A DNA stretch of 22,551 nucleotides from CAZFLD01 sp964519835 (GTDB lineage Bacteria > Spirochaetota > Spirochaetia > DSM-27196 > CAZFLD01): contig CAZFLD010000066.1 of NCBI GenBank assembly GCA_964519835.1, forward strand, positions 1-22,551, written 5' to 3'. Below are positions 1 through 7,779 of the stretch, in pieces. The stretch's first letter is position 1; the number at the start of each line of letters is the position of its first letter. Made by a program: the position numbers and the translations under genes. Under the pieces are notes generated by a model. It made no database searches. It had not been told where the DNA came from and saw only the letters and a list, made by a program, of their open reading frames with translations.

Positions 1-1289
1 CTTTCACGGAACGGGTCTGGATCGACCCTGATAAATCCGGGGCTTTTGGCTATCAGTTTACGATGGCACGGGGGCACCGTTACCATGTTGCCTTCCGGTT
101 TGACGAATCGTTTCGAATGGTCGAGCGGTCCTTGGACCAAGACGATCAAGACGCCGCCGGTGACGAGCCGGTTCGGGCGGCGCCGCCGCGGAACGGGCTC
201 CTTGTCGAGCTCTATCAGCTCAACAACAAATCGGCGGAACAACCGGTCATCGTCTCGAGCGCGGAAATCGGGCCTGTTGGGCGCGAGCAAACACTCGTCC
301 TCGAGCCGATGCGCACCGGCGTGCACCTGGTGCGAATACAGGCCTATCCCGGTGCCGGGGGCCTGGTGGACGTCGCGATGGCGACGGACTCCGCCTACGT
401 TTGGCCGGTGGAGGGGACCACGGCCCGGGAGATTCTCGGCGTTTGGGGAGATCCGAGGGAGGGCGGCAGGCGCATCCACGAGGGTATCGATATCTGGGGC
501 GATTACGGCACACCGCTTTTTGCCATGACGGACGCCTACGTCCTAAGCGTGCGCGAAAGCGAGCGCGGCGGCAACTCCGTCATTCTATATGATCCGGAGC
601 GTAAAATCCGAGCGTACTATGGCCACCTGCAGGACATAAAGACCGAGGCCGGCTCCTACGTATCCGAGGGGGATCAGATTGGGACCGTAGGTGCTACCGG
701 CAACGCAAACCCCCTCTACCCCCACCTCCACATTGGACTGTCCGACGCGCTGTCTGGAATCGCTTTTGATCCTATGGACTTTTTTGTGTCCCCGGACGGC
801 ATCCGGGTGGACTCAGATGCCGACCCAGCGGCCGTTCTCTTGGAGAATGAGCTCGCCCCCGCACTCGCCGCATCCGGTTTGGAGCCTGGATCGTGGGTCC
901 GCGTAACTCGTGATCTGTCCTACGTAGCCGCCGCCCCCGGCGTCCGCGAGCGTTTTCTTGGCTACGATGACGGCTACATCCAGGACGGCACGCTGTTCCG
1001 GGTCTTTGGTGGTACCGGCAATCTGGTGCGCCTCGAGAGGCCCGATACACAAAGTATTATCTACCTACCGCGCGACAGCCTTTCCGTCGCCGATTCGGCG
1101 GTCTCGACCGTCAAGATCGACGCGGTGCGAAAAACCTTCCCGCGGCCACAAAACGATTCCCGCTATGCCGACGGGTCGTTCGGAGGGCGTATAAACAGTG
1201 TCCAACCGGGTGAATACGAGGTCTATGGTTACTACTCGGATTTTGCACAGATCGATGCCGACGGTAACCGATGGTGGATACGACGTTAG
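1..1289 (+). CDS. M23 (LytM-type) peptidase family protein, 5' truncated by window edge
   Basis: The reading frame is open from the first full codon (position 3), and the translation upstream of the first in-frame ATG (66) still looks like protein, so the gene begins outside the window. The peptidase_M23/LytM zinc site is visible: HEGID (HxxxD, His codon at 477, Asp at 489) and the HLH pair (His codons at 723 and 729), with the typical glycine-rich YGHLQ and GDQIGTVGATGN segments between them. Family members are zinc endopeptidases that cut peptidoglycan cross-links, or inactive relatives. Both motifs are intact, so activity is plausible. About 180 residues follow the domain; no domain was recognised there. 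The N-terminal part before the domain resembles a beta-rich extracytoplasmic region, but the signal peptide would lie outside the window. Confidence 0.85.
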   Translation, partial: FTERVWIDPDKSGAFGYQFTMARGHRYHVAFRFDESFRMVERSLDQDDQDAAGDEPVRAAPPRNGLLVELYQLNNKSAEQPVIVSSAEIGPVGREQTLVLEPMRTGVHLVRIQAYPGAGGLVDVAMATDSAYVWPVEGTTAREILGVWGDPREGGRRIHEGIDIWGDYGTPLFAMTDAYVLSVRESERGGNSVILYDPERKIRAYYGHLQDIKTEAGSYVSEGDQIGTVGATGNANPLYPHLHIGLSDALSGIAFDPMDFFVSPDGIRVDSDADPAAVLLENELAPALAASGLEPGSWVRVTRDLSYVAAAPGVRERFLGYDDGYIQDGTLFRVFGGTGNLVRLERPDTQSIIYLPRDSLSVADSAVSTVKIDAVRKTFPRPQNDSRYADGSFGGRINSVQPGEYEVYGYYSDFAQIDADGNRWWIRR

Positions 1290-1347
1290 GAGAACGTTGT
1301 TTCCGCATGGAACCACAACGCGGCCGTGTCCAACGGGTCATTTGTTG

Positions 1348-1353
1348 TACAAT
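1348..1353 (+). promoter_or_regulatory. Candidate -10 element for the secreted propeller-like gene
   Basis: TACAAT matches the sigma-70 -10 consensus at five of six positions and lies in a locally AT-richer patch about 25 nt before the start codon. No convincing -35 hexamer is visible 16-18 bp upstream. The hexamer sits within TTGTACAA, close to a second TTGTACA, so it could also be part of an operator. Confidence 0.3.
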
Positions 1354-1377
1354 ACTCTTGTACACGGAGGAATCGTT

Positions 1378-3099
1378 ATGAAGTCAGCAGTCCTTGCCTT
1401 GTTTGTCTGTATCCCGGCGGTCCTGTCCGCCCAAGAAGAGTCTCCGACGCCGGTTCAGTACGACGTGGTGGGCTCGTTTTCGTTTGCGGACTACGGCTAC
1501 TCGCCGTCGTTCTCGCCGCTTTCCGACGTGCGGGTGGGTGGCTTCGACACAAACGCTGCCTGGGACCTGGCGTTCCACGACGAATCCGATGTGCTGTTTG
1601 TGATAAATAGCTTTCCCGCCGCTCTGACGAGCCTGGACATCACAGATCCGTCGTCACCAAGGATCACACAAACCCTGCGGGTCCAGGGCTTGACGGGGGC
1701 CGGGCTTGCCGTTGACAACTCGTTCTTGGTGGTGGTGGGCGCCGTTACCGGCTCCGATGACGCTAGCAGCCCCGGCACCGCGTTGACCTCCCCCTCCGCT
1801 CATGACTCCCGCGGTTTTGTGTACGTCGTTGCCGTCTCCGACGCTGCCGCCTTGCAGACGCCGGCCGATGCCAAAGAAGCCGGCGTGTACCTCGAGCTCG
1901 AGGAGCCGGTGCTCGATGTTGCTCTGCATTCCGGGCGCCTAGCACTACTGCATCCCGGCGGGCTGTTTCTCGCAAATGTCGAGGACCTTGTGCGTGATGA
2001 CGCGCCGGCCGCTGATCGCTCCGGCCTTTGGACGCGCTCCGAGTTGGCTGTTGAAGAAGCCGATCTGCGTTTCCCGCCGAAGGTAGAGTTCTCGGAAGCC
2101 GGCGGAACCGTTTACGTGGGCTTTCCGGCCGCAAATCGTGTGGCCCGAGTCGATCCGGAAGACGGGTCCGTCGTAAGCGACGGCGAACTTGGTCACAAAG
2201 AGTTCTTTGAATCCCACCGCCCGGTTGCACAACCGAACCGGCCCGGCGGTAGCGATCTCAGCGTGGAGACCCGGCCCGTCGGCCTCGATGTATCGGACCG
2301 GGACGGCACAATCTCCATAGTACCCGCGCCGGTTGCGGGGCGGTTTGAGCCCTTGGATTTTTCGGTGATAGCGGTGGACGGGCGAGAGCTGATGGTGTCG
2401 GCAAACGGAGGCGTGCTCTCGAGCATTGATGCCGCCCGAGGCGCCGGAGAGATTGGCGCCGTTCGCATCGACGAAGCGAACCTTGACCCGCGCCTCGAGC
2501 GCGGGCTGTCGGCCGACTTCATGGACGCCTTTGGCCGCCTGTTTATATTGCCCGCCGAGGGTGACACGGACAACGACGGCGACGTAGAGGAGCTTGTCGT
2601 CTCCGGGGCGCGCTCGTTCTCAATATTTGACGAGTCACGTTCGCCCATCTTCGACAGTTGGGACCTGATGGAGCACTTGGTTGCCACGATCGCGCCGTTT
2701 ACCTTCAACGCGTCTCCCTACTCCACAAGGTTCGACGAGCAGAGTCCGGTGGCCGGGCCCGGCCCGTCCGCGGTAGCCGCGCGCTACATGGGTGATCGGC
2801 GAGTGCTTGTTGCGGTGGGTCTGAGAAGCCCCGGGGGGGTGATGTTCTTTCGAGTCCGCCTCGATACCAACGACGTGGCATTTTTGGGGTACCGAGACAA
2901 CCGCAACTGGAACATGGCCTTGACCGAGGACGGCCGTTTTCGATTTCCCGAGCGGGCGGGTCACCTCGGACCAAGGCGTATGATCTTCCTCGATCCGGAC
3001 CCGGATACCGCGAGGCCGAACCTTGTTTTGGCGGTAGCAAATCACATCAGCGGTACCGTAGAGTTCTACGAAGAGACCTCACCGTACTACTGGGAGTAG
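1378..3099 (+). CDS. Secreted beta-propeller-like protein of unknown function
   Basis: The start is placed at ATG 1378 because it follows a Shine-Dalgarno sequence (ACGGAGGAATCGTT) and opens a signal peptide: MKSAVLALFVCIPAVLSAQE, with probable cleavage after VLSA. An in-frame start further upstream would place untranslated promoter-like DNA inside the protein. The mature protein of about 550 residues has repeated short beta-strand units (for example DVLFVINSFPAALTSLDI, VYVVAVSD and VYVGFPAANRVARVD) like LVIVD or YVTN propeller proteins. Near residue 396 is DTDNDGDVEE, which resembles a calcium-binding DxDxDG loop. No catalytic motif is recognised. It is likely periplasmic or surface exposed. 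It follows the M23 gene by 88 bp, and a TACAAT hexamer at 1348-1353 may be its own -10 element. Confidence 0.7.
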   Translation: MKSAVLALFVCIPAVLSAQEESPTPVQYDVVGSFSFADYGYSPSFSPLSDVRVGGFDTNAAWDLAFHDESDVLFVINSFPAALTSLDITDPSSPRITQTLRVQGLTGAGLAVDNSFLVVVGAVTGSDDASSPGTALTSPSAHDSRGFVYVVAVSDAAALQTPADAKEAGVYLELEEPVLDVALHSGRLALLHPGGLFLANVEDLVRDDAPAADRSGLWTRSELAVEEADLRFPPKVEFSEAGGTVYVGFPAANRVARVDPEDGSVVSDGELGHKEFFESHRPVAQPNRPGGSDLSVETRPVGLDVSDRDGTISIVPAPVAGRFEPLDFSVIAVDGRELMVSANGGVLSSIDAARGAGEIGAVRIDEANLDPRLERGLSADFMDAFGRLFILPAEGDTDNDGDVEELVVSGARSFSIFDESRSPIFDSWDLMEHLVATIAPFTFNASPYSTRFDEQSPVAGPGPSAVAARYMGDRRVLVAVGLRSPGGVMFFRVRLDTNDVAFLGYRDNRNWNMALTEDGRFRFPERAGHLGPRRMIFLDPDPDTARPNLVLAVANHISGTVEFYEETSPYYWE

Positions 3100-3144
3100 C
3101 GGTCCGCACCACCGGGAGTCGAAATCCGCCACGGATGCGCCCGC

Positions 3145-4011
3145 CTAGGCGAATCGTTCAGAGAGCTCCCACAGACGAGTCGCCGCGGCATCATCTCGAG
3201 CGCTGGCCGAGGGCTTTGCACGCCTGCTGTTTTTGAAGTACAGACCGTTTGCCTCGGAAGGCTCCGGAGAGCTTGCCAGGTACACACCGGTCTTCGCGCC
3301 GGCTTCGGGCGGCTTGGCAAACAGCTTCGCCATCAGCGAAAACCCGGAGGAGCCCCCCTCGTCAGGCTTGAGGTTTGCAAAGCCGGTCTTGATAAAGCCC
3401 GGATGGAGGCAGTTTGCGGTGATCGACGCTGAGTCGGACGCCAACCGCCTGGCGAGCTCGCGAGTAAACAGAATGTTCATAAGCTTGCTTTGTCCGTAGG
3501 CGGCAAAGCCCTTGTATCTACGTGACTCGAAGAATATGTCGTCCCATCGAATGTCGGTAAACCGGTGAGCCTCGCTCGAAACACTTACAATTCGAGCCTC
3601 TCCCGCCGCCTGAAGCATCGGCATAAGTGAAGCCGTGAGCCGGAAGTAGCCGAGGTGATTGAGAGCAAAGGTGTATTCTACGCCCGCGGAGTTCTCCCGG
3701 CGTTGGCCGAAGTACGCGCCGGCATTGTTTATCAAAATGTCTATGTGAGTTGTGATCGAAGAGGTGGCCTCCGCCGCCCGGCTTACGCTTTCTGCCTCAG
3801 CCATGTCTCCGATAACGAGGTAGAGCCCGGAGTCCCCTGTCGAGGGAGTCGATTTACGGATCGATGCAAGGGCTTGCTCACCACGGGTCTCGTTCCGGCA
3901 CACCATTATCACACGAGCGCCCATGTTGTAGAGCTGCTTCGCCGTCTCATAGCCGATGCCGCCGTTTGCGCCGGTGACCACGATGTACTTGCCGTTGACG
4001 TTCCACGCCAT
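3145..4011 (-). CDS. Short-chain dehydrogenase/reductase (retinol dehydrogenase-like)
   Basis: This is a classical Rossmann-fold SDR of 288 residues from the ATG at 4011. It has the cofactor motif TGANGGIG (13-20), NNAG (95-98), a conserved Asn (N118), the active-site Ser in VSVSSEAH (145/146) and YGQSK, giving Tyr172 and Lys176. All catalytic residues are present. The architecture and the VSSEAHR segment resemble RDH/WWOX-type SDRs, which reduce or oxidise carbonyl or alcohol groups with NAD(P); the substrate cannot be told. A longer form starting at TTG 4083 is possible but would extend across its own promoter candidate and add residues that do not look like SDR sequence. There is no Shine-Dalgarno before ATG 4011. 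The gene is divergent from the GH3 gene and convergent with the upstream secreted protein gene. Confidence 0.88.
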   Translation of the reverse strand: MAWNVNGKYIVVTGANGGIGYETAKQLYNMGARVIMVCRNETRGEQALASIRKSTPSTGDSGLYLVIGDMAEAESVSRAAEATSSITTHIDILINNAGAYFGQRRENSAGVEYTFALNHLGYFRLTASLMPMLQAAGEARIVSVSSEAHRFTDIRWDDIFFESRRYKGFAAYGQSKLMNILFTRELARRLASDSASITANCLHPGFIKTGFANLKPDEGGSSGFSLMAKLFAKPPEAGAKTGVYLASSPEPSEANGLYFKNSRRAKPSASARDDAAATRLWELSERFA

Positions 4012-4018
4012 AGCGGAG

Positions 4019-4047
4019 AGTGTATCGTCCCGCGTCAACGCGAGCAA
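4019..4047 (-). promoter_or_regulatory. Candidate promoter of the SDR gene, placed for leaderless mRNA
   Basis: Reading the minus strand, TTGCTC (4047-4042), a 17-bp spacer and TACACT (4024-4019) form a reasonable sigma-70 promoter. Only seven bases separate the -10 from the ATG at 4011, so transcription would begin at or next to the start codon. This agrees with the absence of a Shine-Dalgarno sequence. Confidence 0.45.
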
Positions 4048-4066
4048 GTTTGATCGTTGGGTGGCT

Positions 4067-4095
4067 TTGTCCTCGTCGATCAAATCACGTACTCT
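4067..4095 (+). promoter_or_regulatory. Candidate promoter of the GH3 gene, placed for leaderless mRNA
   Basis: TTGTCC (4067-4072), a 17-bp spacer and TACTCT (4090-4095) are followed by six bases and then ATG 4102. The hexamers match consensus only partly (four and three of six). The position nevertheless mirrors the divergent SDR promoter and predicts a start site at the ATG, where no Shine-Dalgarno is seen. Confidence 0.35.
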
Positions 4096-4101
4096 TGCAC
4101 G

Positions 4102-6915
4102 ATGACTCCGTCCAACGATTTATCTGCCGACGATTTACCTGCCGAAGTTTCACCTAACACCATCGAAGCGCTCCTCGGGGAGCTAACTGATGAGGAGCTT
4201 GTCGGACTCTGTTCCGGCGGCGACTTCTGGCACACAAAGTCCGTGAAGCGGCTTGGTATCGAGGCTATGCTTCTCACGGACGGTCCCCATGGCCTCAGGA
4301 AGCAGACAGGGGCTGCGGACAGCGTGGGTCTTGGCAAAAGCGAAGCGTCGACGTGCTTCCCGACGGCGTCGGCATTGGCCTCGTCTTGGGATGCCGACTT
4401 GATGGAGTCGGTGGGAGGTGCTCTTGCTAAAGAAGCGCTCGCCGCGGGCGTCGCCGTTGTGCTCGGCCCCGGGCTCAACATCAAGCGGTCGCCACTCTGC
4501 GGCAGGGGCTTTGAGTATTTCTCCGAGGACCCCTATCTGTCCGGGAAACTCGCCGCCGCGCTCATTCGTGGCCTCGAATCCCGTGGTGTCGCCGGCTGCC
4601 CAAAACACTTCGCCGTCAACAGCCAGGAAACACGGCGTATGGTGATAGATGAAATCGTCGACGAGCGGGCCCTCAGGGAAATCTACCTGCGAGGTTTCGA
4701 GATTGCGATTACCGAGGGCTCCCCGTCTGTGTTGATGTGTGCCTACAACAAAATAAACGGCGAGTATTGCAGCGAAAGTCGATTTCTGTTGACCGACGTA
4801 CTGCGCGAGGAGTGGGGCTTTGACGGCCTTGTGGTAAGCGACTGGGGCGCCGTGAATGACCGGGTCGTGGGTCTGGCGGCAGGGCTGGATCTGGAGATGC
4901 CCGCCTCAGGTGGCGTCAACGATCAAAAGCTCCTCGCGGCGCTGAAAAGCGGCGGGCTCGCGCGGAGCGTAGTTGTCTTGGCCGCGCGTCGGCTGTTGGA
5001 GCTCAGGCAAAAGGCAGCAGCCGGCGGAGCCGAGCGGCCGCTACCGGCCGACGGACCCAACCTTGATGCCCTGCACGGACAAAACCACACTCTCGCACGG
5101 CGCGCCGCGGCGGAGTCACTCGTGCTCCTCAAGAACGACGGCGATTTGTTGCCGTTTAGCGAGTCTACAAAAACGATCGCGCTTATCGGGGACTTTGCCA
5201 AAAACCCACGCTACCAAGGAAGCGGCAGCTCACGCGTCAACCCGACAAAGGTCGAAAGCCTCCATACCGCTTTGGAGGCGGAGGAGTCGGCCGGCCGAAT
5301 CGTACTGCGTTTTGCCCCGGGCTACGAGGCGACGGGCCGCGATAAATCTGCTCCTCACGGAACAGCGGGCGACGGCGCGGCGCCTGTGTCGGTCCGGTGG
5401 GGGCTGTCATCCGGCCAGGAGGCGCTTGTCACCGATGCCGTGCGGACGGCTCGTGGGGCCGATGCGGCGGTGGTGTGCATCGGCCTTACCGAAGAGTACG
5501 AGTCCGAGGGTTTTGATCGGTCGACCCTCGATCTTCCCCCTGCTCACAACGCCCTTGTGCAAGCCGTGGCCGAGGTCAACCCAAAGGTGGTTGTTGTACT
5601 GCATAACGGTGCGCCGGTGTTGATGCCGTGGCTCGCAAGCGTGCCGGCGGTTGTCGAGGCGTACCTCGGGGGACAGGCGGCCGGCGCCGCGTTTGCCGAC
5701 GCTCTGCTCGGGCGGGCCAACCCGTCGGGAAAGCTTGCCGAGACCTTTCCTGCGGCGCTCGAGGACACGCCGTGCTCGAGCATGTATCCGGCGGCCGGCT
5801 CCGCCGCGGTTCACGGCGAAAGCCTTTTTGTCGGCTATCGGTACTACCATTCCGCCGAGTTGCCGGTGCTTTTCCCCTTTGGTCACGGGTTGAGCTATTC
5901 GCGCTTCGAGTACAATGACGCGGAGGTCCTGGCCGCCCGCGCTCACGGCGCCGCCGGGCCGAACGCGGCCGAACCCGCGGCGGTCGTCACCCCTTCCCGG
6001 GCGCCTAACAGCAAGCCGCGCGTGGCCGGCCGGACGCCGGACGGCAAGATCGGCCGGACAGCCGGTGAGGTGACGGGTCCGGACCTCCCGCGCGCGGTGC
6101 GCGTAACCGTCGCAAACACCTCCGACGTGGATGGCGCCGAGGTGGTGCAGATCTACGTGCGACCATGTGGCCCGGCAATTCTGATGCCTGAGCGGACGCT
6201 CGCGGGGTTTTCCAAGACACGCGTGCGTGCCCACACACATGCCGTGGTCGACGTTGCCCTCGACGACCGGGCGTTCTCGATGTGGAATGGACGTGGTTGG
6301 GCGGTTGAGCCCGGTGACTACCAGCTGCTTATAGGCTCGTCTTCCGCGGACATCCGTTTAACGCGCGATCTGCGCATCGAGTCTCCCGCAAAAAGAGGCG
6401 AAAAAGGAGACGAAGAAGAGGCCGGAGAGGGAGGCGGTTTGGACAAAACGAAGGGGGATATACGCCGGCGCTATCTCTGCGCCGAACTGCCGCGGTACTC
6501 GGTCGCGGACAAGACCGCGTTTGTCGACGGATCACCCGACGGCGAGAGAGCGCGGGTGTTTGGCGATGCCGGCCTGCCGGACCCACAGACCACGCCGCCG
6601 CGCGCGCGGTTCTCTCTAACGTCGACCCTTCTCGAGGTGTCCACGACCCGAGTGGGGCGCAAGCTGCACGAGGCGGCCCAGGCCGGTGCCATGGAGACAC
6701 TTACCGCCAACGCGGCGGAGTCGGAACGCCGGCTGATCCGCGCGATGGTGGACGAAATGCCGCTTCGAAACATGATCACGATGAGTAACGGGGACCTCTC
6801 CGAGAAAACCGTGCTCGCGCTTCTCCACTTTATGAATCGCCGGCCGATTCGCGGGCTTTGGGGGCTCCTTGCGGCACGGCGGGAGAACCGGGGCAATACG
6901 CGCAGGGCACCGTAA
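4102..6915 (+). CDS. Glycoside hydrolase family 3 (beta-glucosidase/xylosidase-type)
   Basis: The enzyme has 937 residues from ATG 4102; an in-frame ATG-like extension to 4057 would run through the promoter candidate. The order is a GH3 N-terminal barrel (LLTDGPHGLR, GPGLNIKRSPLCGRGFEYF, PKHFAVN), the nucleophile in VVSDWGA (Asp247), the GH3 C-terminal domain with ESEGFDR (Glu469, probable acid/base), FPFGHGLSYSRFEY, and a FnIII-like domain ending around residue 760. It hydrolyses terminal beta-linked sugars. Its place next to the arabinose operon would also fit an arabinosidase or xylosidase, and sequence alone cannot decide. No signal peptide is seen, so it probably acts on imported oligosaccharides. 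Two low-complexity linkers (about 610-662 and 761-835) and a C-terminal helical segment are additional to the core domains. It is convergent with araD. Confidence 0.92.
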   Translation: MTPSNDLSADDLPAEVSPNTIEALLGELTDEELVGLCSGGDFWHTKSVKRLGIEAMLLTDGPHGLRKQTGAADSVGLGKSEASTCFPTASALASSWDADLMESVGGALAKEALAAGVAVVLGPGLNIKRSPLCGRGFEYFSEDPYLSGKLAAALIRGLESRGVAGCPKHFAVNSQETRRMVIDEIVDERALREIYLRGFEIAITEGSPSVLMCAYNKINGEYCSESRFLLTDVLREEWGFDGLVVSDWGAVNDRVVGLAAGLDLEMPASGGVNDQKLLAALKSGGLARSVVVLAARRLLELRQKAAAGGAERPLPADGPNLDALHGQNHTLARRAAAESLVLLKNDGDLLPFSESTKTIALIGDFAKNPRYQGSGSSRVNPTKVESLHTALEAEESAGRIVLRFAPGYEATGRDKSAPHGTAGDGAAPVSVRWGLSSGQEALVTDAVRTARGADAAVVCIGLTEEYESEGFDRSTLDLPPAHNALVQAVAEVNPKVVVVLHNGAPVLMPWLASVPAVVEAYLGGQAAGAAFADALLGRANPSGKLAETFPAALEDTPCSSMYPAAGSAAVHGESLFVGYRYYHSAELPVLFPFGHGLSYSRFEYNDAEVLAARAHGAAGPNAAEPAAVVTPSRAPNSKPRVAGRTPDGKIGRTAGEVTGPDLPRAVRVTVANTSDVDGAEVVQIYVRPCGPAILMPERTLAGFSKTRVRAHTHAVVDVALDDRAFSMWNGRGWAVEPGDYQLLIGSSSADIRLTRDLRIESPAKRGEKGDEEEAGEGGGLDKTKGDIRRRYLCAELPRYSVADKTAFVDGSPDGERARVFGDAGLPDPQTTPPRARFSLTSTLLEVSTTRVGRKLHEAAQAGAMETLTANAAESERRLIRAMVDEMPLRNMITMSNGDLSEKTVLALLHFMNRRPIRGLWGLLAARRENRGNTRRAP

Positions 6916-6922
6916 GCAGCCT

Positions 6923-6933
6923 GGGCCGTGCCC
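6923..6933. terminator. Weak hairpin between convergent GH3 and araD
   Basis: GGGC-CGT-GCCC forms a short four-pair stem in the 27-bp spacer between the two stop codons, followed by GGCCGGTTCTT. There is no real U-tract, so termination activity is uncertain. Confidence 0.25.
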
Positions 6934-6942
6934 GGCCGGTTC

Positions 6943-7713
6943 TTACTTCTGGCCGTAGTAGGCGTCGGAGCCGTGCTTGCGCAAAAAGTGGCGCTCCGTG
7001 AGGTAGCGTGGTGCCCCGTCTCCGATATCCGCCGCGGGAGTCTGGGAGGCGGTACGACCACGCTGTTGGTTGCCTGCGCTCGATGTCGAGATCGCTGATC
7101 GAAGCAGTGTTGTGTGAAGAGCCATCCGCGCGCACTCTTCGAGCACAATCGCGTTTTCGACGGCCGCCTTTGCGCTTTTTCCCCATGCAAACGGGCCGTG
7201 GTGGGCCACGAGCACGCCGGGGACGTCCTCGGGGGACACTCCTCCCTTTGCAAAACACTCCACTATCACACGGCCCGTTGCGGCTTCGTAGTCACCGTCA
7301 ACCTCCTCCATGGTCATGCCCCGCGCAAGCGGTATTGATTCGCGAAAGTGATCGGCGTGTGTTGTTCCGAAGATGGGAATCTCGGCGGGCGCCTGCGCAA
7401 ACACAACCGCAAAGTGGCTGTGGGTGTGGACCACGGCCTTGATGCCTGCGAAGGCTCGATAGAGCTCCAAGTGGGTCGGGGTGTCGGAGGAAGGACGAAG
7501 GGCTCCCTCGACAACGCCTCCGGACTCGATGTCGACGAGTACCATCTTGTCCGCCGAAAGCTCGGAGTAACGTACGCCGCTTGGCTTGATTGCGAAGCTT
7601 GTGCCACTATCGGAAAGGACGCTCGTGTTGCCCCAGGTCAGCAGCACCAGACCCGCATCCACAATCTCCCGATTTGCTTGATAACAAGCCTCTCTCAGCG
7701 CGCTGTAATTCAT
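6943..7713 (-). CDS. araD: L-ribulose-5-phosphate 4-epimerase
   Basis: The protein has 256 residues and a class II aldolase/adducin fold. It interconverts L-ribulose 5-phosphate and D-xylulose 5-phosphate, the last step of bacterial arabinose use. Seen in sequence: LTWGNTS, KPSGVRY, the zinc ligands in VVHTHSH (His96, His98), THADHF, HHGPFAWG (His171) and the diagnostic C-terminal LRKHGSDAYYGQ with the catalytic Tyr. The start at ATG 7713 has a strong Shine-Dalgarno (GAGGAGGCAAC). Between about 206 and 233 there is a Ser/Gln/Ala-rich stretch with no counterpart that I recall in E. coli AraD. The gene is divergent from the regulator gene, with a palindromic operator candidate 20 bp upstream of the start. 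Confidence 0.95.
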   Translation of the reverse strand: MNYSALREACYQANREIVDAGLVLLTWGNTSVLSDSGTSFAIKPSGVRYSELSADKMVLVDIESGGVVEGALRPSSDTPTHLELYRAFAGIKAVVHTHSHFAVVFAQAPAEIPIFGTTHADHFRESIPLARGMTMEEVDGDYEAATGRVIVECFAKGGVSPEDVPGVLVAHHGPFAWGKSAKAAVENAIVLEECARMALHTTLLRSAISTSSAGNQQRGRTASQTPAADIGDGAPRYLTERHFLRKHGSDAYYGQK

Positions 7714-7732
7714 GTTGCCTCCTCGAACGTCC

Positions 7733-7750
7733 TGTGTTAACGTTAACGCA
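7733..7750. promoter_or_regulatory. LacI-type operator candidate in the araD / regulator divergent region
   Basis: GTTAACGTTAAC at 7736-7747 is a perfect 12-bp palindrome with a central CG. Extended to TGTGTTAACGTTAACGCA it remains symmetric except for one pair. This is the usual form of LacI/GalR-family operators, and it lies in the 66-bp spacer between araD and a LacI-type gene. It could control both directions. Confidence 0.7.
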
Positions 7751-7779
7751 ATCTCGACTCATGGACAAGATAGCAACTC

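Noticed and set aside
1198..1377. Upstream extension of the secreted protein from 1198
   Set aside because: It overlaps the end of the M23 gene and places the Shine-Dalgarno and signal peptide at an internal position.
4057..4101. N-terminal extension of the GH3 protein (MGGFVLVDQITYSC)
   Set aside because: It would cross the divergent promoter candidate and overlap SDR control sequence. The protein-like start with an acidic helix begins at ATG 4102.
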